Part shown: positions 42,481-52,384 of the stretch, piece by piece
Numbering within the stretch: the first letter of the stretch is position 1
Layout of the letters: each line of letters begins with the position of its first letter
Assembly (NCBI RefSeq): GCF_025717535.1
Contig: NZ_JAJIRO010000001.1
Span: 992,001 to 1,056,000, forward strand
Reading direction: 5' to 3'
DNA: 64,000 nt
DNA from: Paucibacter sp. Y2R2-4
GTDB lineage: Bacteria; Pseudomonadota; Gammaproteobacteria; Burkholderiales; Burkholderiaceae_C
Translations under genes and position numbers: made by a program
The notes under the pieces: generated by a model
What the model saw: only the letters and a program-made list of their open reading frames with translations
Database searches by the model: none
What the model was told of the DNA's origin: nothing

Positions 42481-44004
42481 TCAGTGGGCGGCGTTGCGTT
42501 GTGCGGCCAGGCGCACCTCGCGCCAGCGCACCACCCAGGGCCAGGCACGCGGCAAGATCAGCACCAAGGCGACGATCACCAGCAAGCCCACCGACATGGG
42601 CCGCTGCAGGAACACACCCCAATGCCCCTCGCCAATCGACAGCGCATTGCGGAACTGCGCCTCGGCAATCGGCCCCAGAATCATGCCCACCACCACGGGC
42701 GCGGTGGGGAAGTCAAAGCGGCGCATGAGCACGCCCAAGAGGCCAATCAAGAGCATCAAGAACAGATCGAAGGAGCTCTGGCGCATGCCATAGACCCCGA
42801 CGGTCGCAAAGATCAAGATGCCGGCATACAACTGCGGCTTGGGGATCTTCAAGAGCTTGACCCACAGGCCCACCATCGGCAGATTCAGCACCAAGAGCAT
42901 CACATTGCCGATGTACAGCGAAGCGATCAGCGCCCAAACCAAGGTCGACGAAGTCTGGAACAGCTGCGGCCCGGCCTGGATGCCGTAATTCTGCAAGGCA
43001 CTCAGCAAAATAGCCGCTGTGACCGAGGTCGGAATGCCCAGCGTCAGCAGTGGTACCAGGGTGGCGGTGACCGCTGCGTTATTGGCCGCCTCAGGTCCGG
43101 CCACGCCTTCGATGGCGCCCACGGTGCCAAATTCCTCTTGATGCTTGGAGAGTTTCTTCTCTGCGGCATAGCTCAAGAAGGTCGGGATCTCTGAGCCGCC
43201 CGCTGGAATGGTGCCGAAGGGAAAACCAATCACCGTGCCGCGCAGCCATGCCGGCCAAGAGCGCCGCCATTCGCTGCGGGTCATGTGCACCGAGCTCATC
43301 TTGTTGATCTCTTGCGTGCTGCGACCCTCGTACATCACGTTGTACAAAGTCTCGCCTACAGCGAACAGGCCCACGGCCACCAGCACCACTTCGATGCCGT
43401 CCATGAATTCAGGCACGCCGCCGGTATAACGCACTTGGGCCGTGATCTGATCCAGCCCCACCAAGCCCATCGCCAAGCCGATAAAGAGCGCCGTCATGCC
43501 GCGCAAGGTGCTCTTGCCCAAAACCGCGCTGACGGTGGTGAAGGCCAGCAGCATCAGACAGAAATATTCCGGGGGACCCAAAGTCACGGCGAAGTCGGCC
43601 ATCACCGGAGCAAACAGCGTCACCAGCACAGTTGCGATGGTGCCAGCCACAAAAGAGCCGATCGCCGAGGTGGCCAAGGCCGCACCGGCACGGCCGCTCT
43701 TGGCCATCTTGAAGCCTTCCAGCGCCGTCACCATGGTGCCGGTTTCACCTGGGGTGTTCAGCAAGATCGAAGTGGTCGAGCCGCCATACATGGCGCCGTA
43801 ATAGATGCCGGCAAAAAAGATCATCGAAGCGGTCGGCTCGACCTGCGAGGTGATGGGCAGCAGCATCGCCACCGTCACCGCCGGACCCAGCCCCGGCAAC
43901 ACGCCGATGCCGGTGCCAATCACGCAACCTAAAAAAGCCCAAAGCAAATTGATCGGAGTGCCGGCCGTGGCAAAGCCACCCAGCAATTGGTTCCAGAGTT
44001 CCAT
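42481..44004 (-). CDS. tctA: Tripartite tricarboxylate transporter large permease TctA
   Basis: Large membrane subunit (507 residues, about 12 helices) of the TTT family, importing citrate-like acids using ion gradients. It has the family features [18 protein letters not shown] near residue 35, and [19 protein letters not shown]. It is the third gene of tctC-tctB-tctA, 10 bp after tctB. The substrate is probably a tri- or dicarboxylate; the exact one cannot be read. Confidence 0.94.
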   Translation of the reverse strand: MELWNQLLGGFATAGTPINLLWAFLGCVIGTGIGVLPGLGPAVTVAMLLPITSQVEPTASMIFFAGIYYGAMYGGSTTSILLNTPGETGTMVTALEGFKMAKSGRAGAALATSAIGSFVAGTIATVLVTLFAPVMADFAVTLGPPEYFCLMLLAFTTVSAVLGKSTLRGMTALFIGLAMGLVGLDQITAQVRYTGGVPEFMDGIEVVLVAVGLFAVGETLYNVMYEGRSTQEINKMSSVHMTRSEWRRSWPAWLRGTVIGFPFGTIPAGGSEIPTFLSYAAEKKLSKHQEEFGTVGAIEGVAGPEAANNAAVTATLVPLLTLGIPTSVTAAILLSALQNYGIQAGPQLFQTSSTLVWALIASLYIGNVMLLVLNLPMVGLWVKLLKIPKPQLYAGILIFATVGVYGMRQSSFDLFLMLLIGLLGVLMRRFDFPTAPVVVGMILGPIAEAQFRNALSIGEGHWGVFLQRPMSVGLLVIVALVLILPRAWPWVVRWREVRLAAQRNAAH

Positions 44005-44014
44005 GGTGTGTCTT

Positions 44015-44527
44015 TCAGAGCCAGCCGGAAGCAGTCAAACCGGGCAGATTGATGGCCAGCAGCTTGGTGAAGAGCCAGAACACCGGCGCGGCGATGATCA
44101 AGCCGGTCAGGGCGTCCAGCAGGCTTTGACGCAGATTGCCGCCTGCTCGGCCTTCGGCCATGCGCAGGCCGCGAACCGCCAGCGCGAAGCACAGGGCACA
44201 GGCCAGCACAAAGCCGACCACCGTGATCAGCGCGGCATTGAGCACCACGCCCGCGATCACAAAGGCCGCGGCGCGCCAGTCGGCGTCCACGGACCCCGAA
44301 GGCACTTCCATCTCGCGATAGCCACCGGTGCGCGCCTCCCAAACCAGCCACGCGCCACAAATCATCAGCACCACGCTGACCAGCCAAGGCATGGCATTCG
44401 GGCCGATGCCAGCGTAACCGGCATCGGATGAAATAAAAGCGGCGCCATAAGCCATCAGCGCACCGACGGCCAAAGCGCCAACGCCGACCAAGGACTGGTA
44501 GCGCTGTGCGGAAGAAGTTGCCGCCAT
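44015..44527 (-). CDS. tctB: Tripartite tricarboxylate transporter small permease TctB
   Basis: A 170-residue membrane protein with four helices, the small subunit paired with TctA. The sequence is poorly conserved in this family; identification rests on size, four-helix hydropathy, the G-P-N-A-M-P motif near residue 43 and position between tctC and tctA. It starts one base after the tctC stop region. Confidence 0.9.
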   Translation of the reverse strand: MAATSSAQRYQSLVGVGALAVGALMAYGAAFISSDAGYAGIGPNAMPWLVSVVLMICGAWLVWEARTGGYREMEVPSGSVDADWRAAAFVIAGVVLNAALITVVGFVLACALCFALAVRGLRMAEGRAGGNLRQSLLDALTGLIIAAPVFWLFTKLLAINLPGLTASGWL

Positions 44528-44528
44528 C

Positions 44529-45488
44529 TCAAATCATCCCGGACTTGACCATGATGGCGCGCAGCATGGCGAACTCCTGATCAACAAACTCGGCAAAGGC
44601 CTTGCCCGTCATCAACGCAGGCGTCCAGTTGTTCTTCTCCAAAGCCTCGATCCAGCTCTTGTTCTTGAACACGGCTGCGATCATGTCGGTCAGGTTTTTT
44701 TGCTGCTCTGGGCTGATGCCAGGTGGGGCATAAACACCGCGCCAGTTGCCAATCACTACGTCGATACCCATTTCGCGCAAGGTGGGCACCTCGACACCCT
44801 TCATGCGTTGATCAGAGGTGACCGCAATCGCGCGCATCTTGCCGCTCTCGATGTACTGCGCAAACTCGGAGTAGCCACTGCCGCCCACAGTGACGTTGCC
44901 GCCCAAGATGGCCGCTGTGGCCTCGCCACCGCCACGGAAAGGCACGTAGTTGATCTTGGCCGCATCCACACCGGTGGCGCGCGCAATCATGGCGGCAGCG
45001 ATATGTTCGGTCGAACCGCGCGAGCCGCCCCCCCACTTGACGCTGCCTGGGTCTTTCTTCATCTGCTCGACCACATCCTTCATGGTTTTGAGCGGCGAAT
45101 TGGCCGGCAGCACAAAGACGTTGTATTCGGTGGTCAGACGCGCAATTGGCGTCGCTTGGCTCAGGCTGACCGGCGGCTTGCCGGTGATGATGCCGCCCAG
45201 CATCACCGCGCCCATCACCATCAAGGCATTCGGGTCGCCCTTGGCGGCGTTGACGAACTGGGCCAGGCCGATGGCGCCGGCTGCGCCGCCCTTGTTTTCG
45301 AATTGCACCGAGGACGCCAGGCCGGCGTCTTGCAAGGCCTTGCCCAGGGCGCGGCCGGTGGTGTCCCAACCGCCACCGGGGTTAGCCGGGATCATCATCT
45401 TCAAATTGGCGGCGGCTTGGGCCGACAATGGCAGCGCGCCCGCAGCAGCGAGAGCAGCGAGGGACTTCAAAAAGGTATCGCGACGCAT
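44529..45488 (-). CDS. tctC: Tripartite tricarboxylate transporter substrate-binding protein TctC
   Basis: A 319-residue periplasmic receptor of the Bug/TctC family. The start is the ATG at 45488. A signal peptide covers residues 1-25 (S-A-Q-A-A), with a twin-arginine-like M-R-R-D-T-F-L-K-S beginning that may instead be Tat. The mature protein opens with I-P-A-N-P-G-G-G-W-D-T-T-G-R-A-L, the Bug-family ligand loop. First gene of tctCBA, divergent from the tctDE regulators, which is the standard inducible arrangement. Confidence 0.93.
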   Translation of the reverse strand: MRRDTFLKSLAALAAAGALPLSAQAAANLKMMIPANPGGGWDTTGRALGKALQDAGLASSVQFENKGGAAGAIGLAQFVNAAKGDPNALMVMGAVMLGGIITGKPPVSLSQATPIARLTTEYNVFVLPANSPLKTMKDVVEQMKKDPGSVKWGGGSRGSTEHIAAAMIARATGVDAAKINYVPFRGGGEATAAILGGNVTVGGSGYSEFAQYIESGKMRAIAVTSDQRMKGVEVPTLREMGIDVVIGNWRGVYAPPGISPEQQKNLTDMIAAVFKNKSWIEALEKNNWTPALMTGKAFAEFVDQEFAMLRAIMVKSGMI

Positions 45489-45550
45489 GGGCTTGTCTCC
45501 TGTTTTATTGATCTGCCTCGCTATCGTCGCCGTCAAGCCTGTCAGTTCGC

Positions 45551-45569
45551 TGTCCAAAACCCTAGGACA
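45551..45569. promoter_or_regulatory. Candidate operator between tctC and tctD
   Basis: TGTCC-N9-GGACA is an inverted repeat 20 bp before tctD in the 101-bp divergent region. A TctD binding site is possible; no consensus is known to me. Confidence 0.3.
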
Positions 45570-45589
45570 AACCCGCCCATCCATCGCCC

Positions 45590-46276
45590 ATGAAACTGCT
45601 CTTGATCGAAGACGACCCCGCCATGCAGCTGAGCTTGACGCGCAGCTTCGAGCGCCGCGGCCTGCAAGTGGTGACCTGCGGCGATGGCGCCCTGGCCGTG
45701 CAGCGCTGGCAGTCCAGCCTGCCGGACGTGGTGCTCCTGGACCTGAGCCTGCCCCATGTCGATGGACTGGACGTTTTGGCGCAGGCTCGCAAAGCGGGCT
45801 TGAGTACGCCGGTACTCATCTTGACCGCCCGCGGCACCGTGGGCGACCGAATCTTGGGCCTCAATGTCGGCGCCGACGACTATCTGCCCAAACCCTTTGA
45901 TTTGGATGAACTGATGGCCCGGGTGCAAGCCCTGGGCCGGCGCGCCGGAGCCAAACAAGCTGGCTTCTCTTCACCCTCGGCCGCCCCAATGTTTTGCGGC
46001 ATGCGGGTGGACGCCGACAGTGGCGCCGTCTACCACCAAGAGCAATTGCTGGAACTCACGCCCCGCGAAGGTGCTTTGCTGCGCGCCCTGCTGGCCCGCC
46101 CAGGCCACGCCATGGCCAAAGAGCGACTCTTCGATCTGGTCTTTCCTGGTGAGAGCGAGGTTCAGTTGGAAGCCATCGAGGTGGTGGCCTACCGGCTGCG
46201 CAAACGCATCGCGCCCACCGGGGCGCAGCTGGTGAGCCTGCGCGGCTTGGGCTATTTGCTGAAGGCGCCCGCGTGA
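45590..46276 (+). CDS. tctD: OmpR-type response regulator TctD
   Basis: A 228-residue regulator. The receiver domain has E-D-D near the N-terminus, phospho-Asp in V-V-L-L-D-L-S-L-P, T in L-T-A-R and Lys in L-P-K-P-F-D. The C-terminal winged helix has the OmpR-type L-T-P-R-E-G-A-L-L. The stop overlaps the GTG of the sensor gene. Divergent from tctCBA, so it probably activates that transporter. Confidence 0.93.
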   Translation: MKLLLIEDDPAMQLSLTRSFERRGLQVVTCGDGALAVQRWQSSLPDVVLLDLSLPHVDGLDVLAQARKAGLSTPVLILTARGTVGDRILGLNVGADDYLPKPFDLDELMARVQALGRRAGAKQAGFSSPSAAPMFCGMRVDADSGAVYHQEQLLELTPREGALLRALLARPGHAMAKERLFDLVFPGESEVQLEAIEVVAYRLRKRIAPTGAQLVSLRGLGYLLKAPA

Positions 46277-47742
46277 GCCAGCCCTTGCCTCGCGCCAGTT
46301 CGCTGCGCCGGCAACTGATGGTCGGCATCTTGCTGCCGGTGATGCTCTTGATTGGCTTCAACACCGTCAGCCTGTATCGCCAAGCGCTTCAAGCGGCCGA
46401 CACGGCCTACGACCGCACCTTGCTGGCCACGGCCAAGTCGATTGGTGAATTGCTGGAAGTCAGCGATGCCGGCAAAGACGGCGAAGCAGGCGGCAAACCA
46501 CAACTGCTGGCCAAGCTGAGCTACTCGGCCTTGGAGCCTTTCGAAGCCGACAACCGCAGCCGCATTTACTACCGCGTCAGTGGCTTTGCCGGCGAGATGG
46601 TCTCGGGCTTTGAGGACTTGCCCGCCTGGCAGGGCAAGCTGCCCAACCAAGGGCCTTATGCGGCTTTGGTCACTTTTTTTGATGCGCAGTTTCGTGGTGA
46701 GCCGGTGCGCATGGCGGTGCTTTTGCAGCCGGTGGCGGGCGCTAGCGGCCAGGGCATGGCGACCATCCAAGTGGCGGAGACCTTGGAATTGCGCCACACC
46801 CTGGCACGCCAAATTCTGATCGAAACCGTCTGGCGTCAGGCCTTGCTGGTCCTGGTGATTGGCGTCGTCGTGGTCGTGGTGGTGCAAAGAGCCACGGCGC
46901 CGGTACGGCATCTGAGCCGGCAGCTGCTGGAGCGCACCGAGGACGATTTGTCACCCGTGCAAGCCCCCGATGCCCCGCGCGAATGGCAGCCGCTGGTGGA
47001 AGCCACCAACCAGGTAGTGGAGCGCCTGTCCCATTTGCTCGAGTCACAAAAGCGCTTTGTGCGCGACGCCTCGCACCAATTGAAAACGCCCTTGGCCGTC
47101 TTGAAGCTGCAGGTGCAATCTGCACGCCTTGGCGATGTGGATGCAATGCAAGCCCTGGCGGAGATCGACCAAACCGTCGGCCGGGCCACCCAGGTCGCCA
47201 ATCAAATGTTGGCTCTGGCCAAGGTGGAGCAGTTGCACCAAGAGTTGGAACCGCTGCCGACCCAGGACTGGGCAGCGCTGACGCGCGACGTGGCGCTCGA
47301 CCTGGCGCCCTTGATTGCCGACCATCAGCTGGATTTCGACATTGAAACCGAGACTGCCTGGGTGGACAGCCATGCCTGGGCCTTGCGCGAGCTGACCCGG
47401 AATCTATTGCACAACGCGATCTCACACAGCCCCAGCGGCGGCAGCCTGCGCATCACGCTCAGCAAAACAGACGCCTGGGCACGGCTGCTGATTGCCGACA
47501 CCGGCCCCGGCATCTCGGCCGCACAGCAAGCCCGGCTTTTTCTGCCTTTTGCCACCGGGCCGGGCAGTCAGGGCTCGGGTTTAGGCCTGGCCATCTGCCA
47601 AGGCATCGTGCAATCGCTAGGCGGAAAAATTGCCCTTGAAAACCGAGTCCATGGGGCGCAGATGGAGGGCTTGAACGCCATCGTCGACTTGCCAGTGAGC
47701 GCCGCTAGGCCCGGGCAAAGCTTCGAACATAGCGAGCCATGA
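46273..47742 (+). CDS. tctE: Sensor histidine kinase TctE
   Basis: A 489-residue membrane kinase starting with GTG at 46273, overlapping the tctD stop (GTGA). TM1 is at about residues 15-33, a periplasmic sensor region of about 140 residues follows, then TM2 (L-L-V-L-V-I-G-V-V-V-V-V-V). The phosphorylated His is in R-D-A-S-H-Q-L-K-T-P-L-A, with N box (N-L-L-H-N-A-I), D-T-G-P-G-I and G-L-G-L-A-I. Expected to sense the tricarboxylate taken up by TctCBA. Confidence 0.93.
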   Translation: MSQPLPRASSLRRQLMVGILLPVMLLIGFNTVSLYRQALQAADTAYDRTLLATAKSIGELLEVSDAGKDGEAGGKPQLLAKLSYSALEPFEADNRSRIYYRVSGFAGEMVSGFEDLPAWQGKLPNQGPYAALVTFFDAQFRGEPVRMAVLLQPVAGASGQGMATIQVAETLELRHTLARQILIETVWRQALLVLVIGVVVVVVVQRATAPVRHLSRQLLERTEDDLSPVQAPDAPREWQPLVEATNQVVERLSHLLESQKRFVRDASHQLKTPLAVLKLQVQSARLGDVDAMQALAEIDQTVGRATQVANQMLALAKVEQLHQELEPLPTQDWAALTRDVALDLAPLIADHQLDFDIETETAWVDSHAWALRELTRNLLHNAISHSPSGGSLRITLSKTDAWARLLIADTGPGISAAQQARLFLPFATGPGSQGSGLGLAICQGIVQSLGGKIALENRVHGAQMEGLNAIVDLPVSAARPGQSFEHSEP

Positions 47743-47767
47743 GCCGAATCCAGGAAAATCACGTCTG

Positions 47768-48211
47768 ATGAAATCCGCGAAACCTGCCAAGTCAAAGCCC
47801 GACACACAAGACGCTGGTCTGCGTCTGGACAAATGGCTGTGGGCGGCGCGGTTTTACAAAACTCGCTCGCTGGCGGCCGAGGACATCGGCCATGGCCGGG
47901 TGCAGGTCAACGGCCAAGTCGCCAAAGCTTCGCGGGAGCTGAAGCTGGGCGATTTGCTCAAGTTCCGCCAAGGGGAGGTGCCGCGCGAAGTCTGGGTGCG
48001 GGGTTTGAGCCATATCCGGGGCCCGGCCCCGCAGGCACAAGCGCTGTATGAAGAAACGCCGGAGAACGTCTCGCTGCGCGAAAAGCTCAGTGAAGCCCGC
48101 CGCCTGGCGCCCGAGCCGGCTCACAGCCTGGCTCAGGGCCGCCCCACAAAACAGGACCGACGCCGCTTGGCGGACTGGAATCGCTGGTCGGCCGCCGCCG
48201 ATGCAGACTAA
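47768..48211 (+). CDS. hslR: Heat-shock ribosome-rescue protein Hsp15 (S4 domain)
   Basis: A 147-residue RNA-binding protein of the HslR family that acts on stalled 50S subunits carrying nascent chains. The S4 domain is at residues 17-80: L-R-L-D-K-W-L-W-A-A-R-F-Y-K-T-R-S-L-A and G-R-V-Q-V-N-G-Q-V-A-K-A-S. A basic C-terminal tail ends in R-R-R-L-A-D-W. It directly precedes grpE-dnaK-dnaJ, forming a heat-shock block. Confidence 0.92.
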   Translation: MKSAKPAKSKPDTQDAGLRLDKWLWAARFYKTRSLAAEDIGHGRVQVNGQVAKASRELKLGDLLKFRQGEVPREVWVRGLSHIRGPAPQAQALYEETPENVSLREKLSEARRLAPEPAHSLAQGRPTKQDRRRLADWNRWSAAADAD

Positions 48212-48248
48212 TTCACAGATTTCCGCATCAATCCTTCCAAAAAGCCCT

Positions 48249-48276
48249 CTTGAAATCCCAGGTATGGCGCTCATAT
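48249..48276 (+). promoter_or_regulatory. Sigma-32-like heat-shock promoter of grpE
   Basis: CTTGAAA (48249-48255), 13-base spacer, then GCTCATAT (48269-48276), compared with the consensus CTTGAAA-N11-16-CCCCATNT. The -35 is perfect and five of seven informative -10 bases match. It lies 26 bp before the grpE ATG. Confidence 0.65.
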
Positions 48277-48301
48277 GGACGCCATTGCTTCTTTTTGCAT
48301 C

Positions 48302-48817
48302 ATGACCCAATCCAACACCCCACCCCAAGAGCCAAGCATTCCTGACGAGGTCGCAGCCGCACCAGCGGTCGACAAATTGGCCGAAACGGAAGCCCGTTTG
48401 GCGGAAATGTCGGACGCTTACCTGCGCGCCAAGGCCGAGGTTGAGAACATCCGCCGCCGCTCTGAAGAAGAAATGGCCAAGGCCCGCAAATTTGCGGTCG
48501 AGTCTTTTGCTGAATCCATGCTGCCGGTGATGGACAGCATGGAAGCCGCCATCGCCCTGCCGGACGCCAAGGTCGAGACCGTTTTGGAAGGCGTGCACGC
48601 CACCAAGCGTCAACTGGCCTCCGCTTTGGAGCGCAACAAGGTCGTGGAAATCAACCCGGCCGCCGGCACCAAGTTCGATCCGCACCAGCACCAAGCCATC
48701 TCGGTGGTGCCCGCCGAGCAAGAACCCAACACGGTGGTGATGGTGCTGCAAAAAGGCTATTCCATCGCCGAGCGCGTGCTGCGCCCCGCCTTGGTGACGG
48801 TCACCTCACCGAAATAA
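48302..48817 (+). CDS. grpE: Nucleotide exchange factor GrpE
   Basis: A DnaK co-chaperone that releases ADP. The 171-residue product starts at the ATG at 48302, which directly follows the heat-shock promoter; an in-frame ATG at 48275 lies inside the -10 element and is unlikely. A long charged coiled coil ([16 protein letters not shown]) leads to the beta domain with the signature near [20 protein letters not shown]. The ribosome binding site is weak. Confidence 0.93.
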   Translation: MTQSNTPPQEPSIPDEVAAAPAVDKLAETEARLAEMSDAYLRAKAEVENIRRRSEEEMAKARKFAVESFAESMLPVMDSMEAAIALPDAKVETVLEGVHATKRQLASALERNKVVEINPAAGTKFDPHQHQAISVVPAEQEPNTVVMVLQKGYSIAERVLRPALVTVTSPK

Positions 48818-48832
48818 ATTTGACTTGCAGGG

Positions 48833-48860
48833 CTTGAAAGCCTTGGAGTTATCCACAGCT
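48833..48860 (+). promoter_or_regulatory. Sigma-32-like heat-shock promoter of dnaK
   Basis: CTTGAAA (48833-48839), 13-base spacer, CCACAGCT (48853-48860). Same -35 and same spacer as the grpE promoter; five of seven -10 bases match. About 85 bp before the dnaK ATG. Confidence 0.6.
48849..48857 (+). promoter_or_regulatory. Perfect DnaA box within the dnaK promoter
   Basis: TTATCCACA matches the strong DnaA-box consensus TTATNCACA at every position and overlaps the heat-shock -10 element. Confidence 0.5.
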
Positions 48861-48945
48861 TATAAGCATCAGTTTTTGAACGACCGCGACGGCACAGCGA
48901 GTGCTGACCGCCGCCGGTCACAGACAAATCTTCAGGAGAAAGACA

Positions 48946-50898
48946 ATGGGAAAGATCATCGGTATTGACTTGGGCACCACCAACTCGTGCGTGGCCGTCA
49001 TGGAAGGCAACACGACGCGCGTGATTGAGAACGCCGAAGGCGCTCGCACCACCCCGTCCATCATTGCTTACCAAGAAGATGGCGAGATCCTGGTCGGCGC
49101 CTCGGCCAAGCGCCAGGCCGTCACCAACCCCAAGAACACCATCTACGCCGTCAAGCGTCTGATCGGCCGTAAGTTCAGCGAGAAAGAAGTGCAAAAGGAC
49201 ATCGACCTGATGCCCTACACCATCGCTGCTGCCGATAACGGCGACGCCTGGGTGGATGTGCGCGGCAAGAAGCTGGCGCCTCCGCAAGTCTCGGCCGAAA
49301 TCCTGCGCAAAATGAAAAAGACCGCCGAGGACTACCTCGGTGAAGAAGTGAGCGAAGCCGTCATCACGGTGCCGGCTTACTTCAACGACGCCCAGCGTCA
49401 AGCCACCAAGGACGCCGGCCGCATCGCGGGCCTGGACGTCAAGCGCATCATCAACGAGCCGACCGCTGCTGCTCTGGCCTTCGGCCTGGACAAGCATGGC
49501 AAGGGCGACCGCAAGATCGCTGTGTATGACTTGGGCGGCGGCACTTTCGACGTCTCCATCATCGAAATCGCTGACGTGGACGGCGAAATGCAATTCGAAG
49601 TGCTGTCGACCAACGGCGACACCTTCCTGGGCGGTGAAGACTTCGACCAGCGCATCATTGACTACATCGTGGCCGAGTTCAAGAAGGAACAAGGCGTGGA
49701 CCTGACCAAGGACGTGCTGGCTCTGCAGCGCCTGAAGGAAGCCGCTGAAAAGGCCAAGATCGAGCTGTCGAACTCGGCCCAGACCGACGTCAACCTGCCT
49801 TACATCACCGCTGACGCGACCGGCCCCAAGCACTTGAACGTCAAGCTGACCCGCGCCAAGCTGGAGTCGCTGGTGGACGAGCTGATCGAGCGCACCATCG
49901 CCCCTTGCCGCACTGCGATCAAGGACGCTGGCGTGGCCGTCAGCGCCATCGATGACGTGATCTTGGTCGGCGGTATGACTCGCATGCCCAAGGTGCAAGA
50001 CAAGGTCAAGGAGTTCTTCGGCAAGGAGCCACGTCGCGACGTGAACCCTGACGAAGCCGTGGCCGTGGGCGCCGCGATTCAAGGCCAGGTGCTGGGTGGC
50101 GAGCGCAAGGACGTGCTGCTGCTGGATGTGACTCCGCTGTCGCTGGGCATTGAGACCCTGGGCGGCGTGATGACCAAGATGATCGCCAAGAACACGACCA
50201 TCCCGACCAAGTTCAGCCAGACCTTCTCCACCGCCGACGACAACCAGCCGGCCGTGACCATCAAGGTTTACCAAGGCGAGCGAGAACTGGCCTCCGGTAA
50301 TAAGAGCCTGGGTGAGTTCAACCTCGAAGGCATCCCACCGGCACCGCGCGGCACGCCGCAGATCGAAGTGTCCTTCGACATCGACGCCAACGGCATCTTG
50401 CACGTCGGCGCCAAGGACAAGGGCACCGGCAAGGAAAACAAGATCACCATCAAGGCCAACTCCGGTCTGTCTGAGGCCGAGATCGAGAAGATGGTCAAGG
50501 ACGCCGAAGCCAACGCCGGCGAAGACAAGAAGAAGGTCGAACTGGTGCAGGCCCGCAATCAGGCTGACGGCATGATCCACTCGGTGCGCAAGAGCCTGGG
50601 TGAGCATGGCGACAAGCTCGAAGCCGGCGAAAAGGAAAAGATCGAAGCCGCCTTGAAGGACGCCGAAGAAGCCATCAAGGGCGACGACAAGGTCGACATC
50701 GAAGCCAAGACCGAAGCGCTGATGACCGCCAGCCAGAAGCTGGGCGAGAAGGTCTACGCCGAGTCGCAAGCCGCTCAAGCCGCCGCCGGTGCTGCAGCAG
50801 GCGCCGCCGAGCAGCCGCAAGCCGCTCAAGCGTCGGCCAAGCCTGCGGACGACAACGTCGTCGACGCCGAGTTCAAGGAAGTCAAGGACAGCAAGTAA
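48946..50898 (+). CDS. dnaK: Hsp70 chaperone DnaK
   Basis: ATP-driven folding chaperone of 650 residues. The ATG at 48946 has AGGAG before it; a GTG at 48901 in the same frame is not needed. The three Hsp70 signatures are present: [20 protein letters not shown], and [12 protein letters not shown] substrate-binding beta domain follows, then a helical lid ending in an Ala/Gln-rich tail and [14 protein letters not shown]. Full length, ordinary. Confidence 0.97.
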   Translation: MGKIIGIDLGTTNSCVAVMEGNTTRVIENAEGARTTPSIIAYQEDGEILVGASAKRQAVTNPKNTIYAVKRLIGRKFSEKEVQKDIDLMPYTIAAADNGDAWVDVRGKKLAPPQVSAEILRKMKKTAEDYLGEEVSEAVITVPAYFNDAQRQATKDAGRIAGLDVKRIINEPTAAALAFGLDKHGKGDRKIAVYDLGGGTFDVSIIEIADVDGEMQFEVLSTNGDTFLGGEDFDQRIIDYIVAEFKKEQGVDLTKDVLALQRLKEAAEKAKIELSNSAQTDVNLPYITADATGPKHLNVKLTRAKLESLVDELIERTIAPCRTAIKDAGVAVSAIDDVILVGGMTRMPKVQDKVKEFFGKEPRRDVNPDEAVAVGAAIQGQVLGGERKDVLLLDVTPLSLGIETLGGVMTKMIAKNTTIPTKFSQTFSTADDNQPAVTIKVYQGERELASGNKSLGEFNLEGIPPAPRGTPQIEVSFDIDANGILHVGAKDKGTGKENKITIKANSGLSEAEIEKMVKDAEANAGEDKKKVELVQARNQADGMIHSVRKSLGEHGDKLEAGEKEKIEAALKDAEEAIKGDDKVDIEAKTEALMTASQKLGEKVYAESQAAQAAAGAAAGAAEQPQAAQASAKPADDNVVDAEFKEVKDSK

Positions 50899-50911
50899 GT
50901 CCTTCAGGCGC

Positions 50912-50935
50912 GCCGGATTGAAGTAAAGATCCGGC
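50912..50935 (+). repeat. Hairpin between dnaK and dnaJ
   Basis: GCCGGAT-N10-ATCCGGC, 14 bp after the dnaK stop, without a T run. It may protect the dnaK 3' end or reduce readthrough into dnaJ. Confidence 0.5.
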
Positions 50936-51027
50936 CGCGTTTCGCCGCCGCGCCGCAGCCAAGAGGTTTTGTGAAGCCTCCCACGCTCGACGCGGCGCTG
51001 TTGTTTTGACAAGCACGGACCCCGCCC

Positions 51028-52176
<1,149 letters not shown>

Positions 52177-52199
52177 GCGAAGTCCCAAGATCGCCCCTG

Positions 52200-52237
52200 A
52201 AAAGCGCCACAACCGCCCCGGTTCTGGCGCTTTTTTT
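52200..52237 (+). terminator. Rho-independent terminator after dnaJ
   Basis: AAAGCGCCA pairs with TGGCGCTTT, and inside it AACCG-CCC-CGGTT forms a second stem; seven T's follow. Confidence 0.92.
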
Positions 52238-52279
52238 CACGCTTTTGCGGCGCGAATCAAACACTTGAAGTGCAGAAGT

Positions 52280-52307
52280 TAAAGCTTTGCCGCACTATGG
52301 TCGATAT
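52280..52307 (+). promoter_or_regulatory. Candidate FliA (sigma-28) promoter of the receiver-TPR gene
   Basis: TAAAGCTT, 12-base spacer, GTCGATAT, against TAAAGTTT-N11-GCCGATAA. Seven of eight -35 and six of eight -10 bases match, with one extra spacer base. It lies 77 bp before the ATG. Confidence 0.5.
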
Positions 52308-52384
52308 GCCGGAAGAGAGGCCCCCTCTTTCCCTCCTCCCCTAGGACCCCGGCGAGACATGACAAGACCCAGTTTGGAGCGGCA

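Noticed and set aside
48818-48848. Sigma-70 promoter starting with TTGACT before dnaK
   Set aside because: No acceptable -10 is found at 16-18 bases; the sigma-32-like reading fits better.
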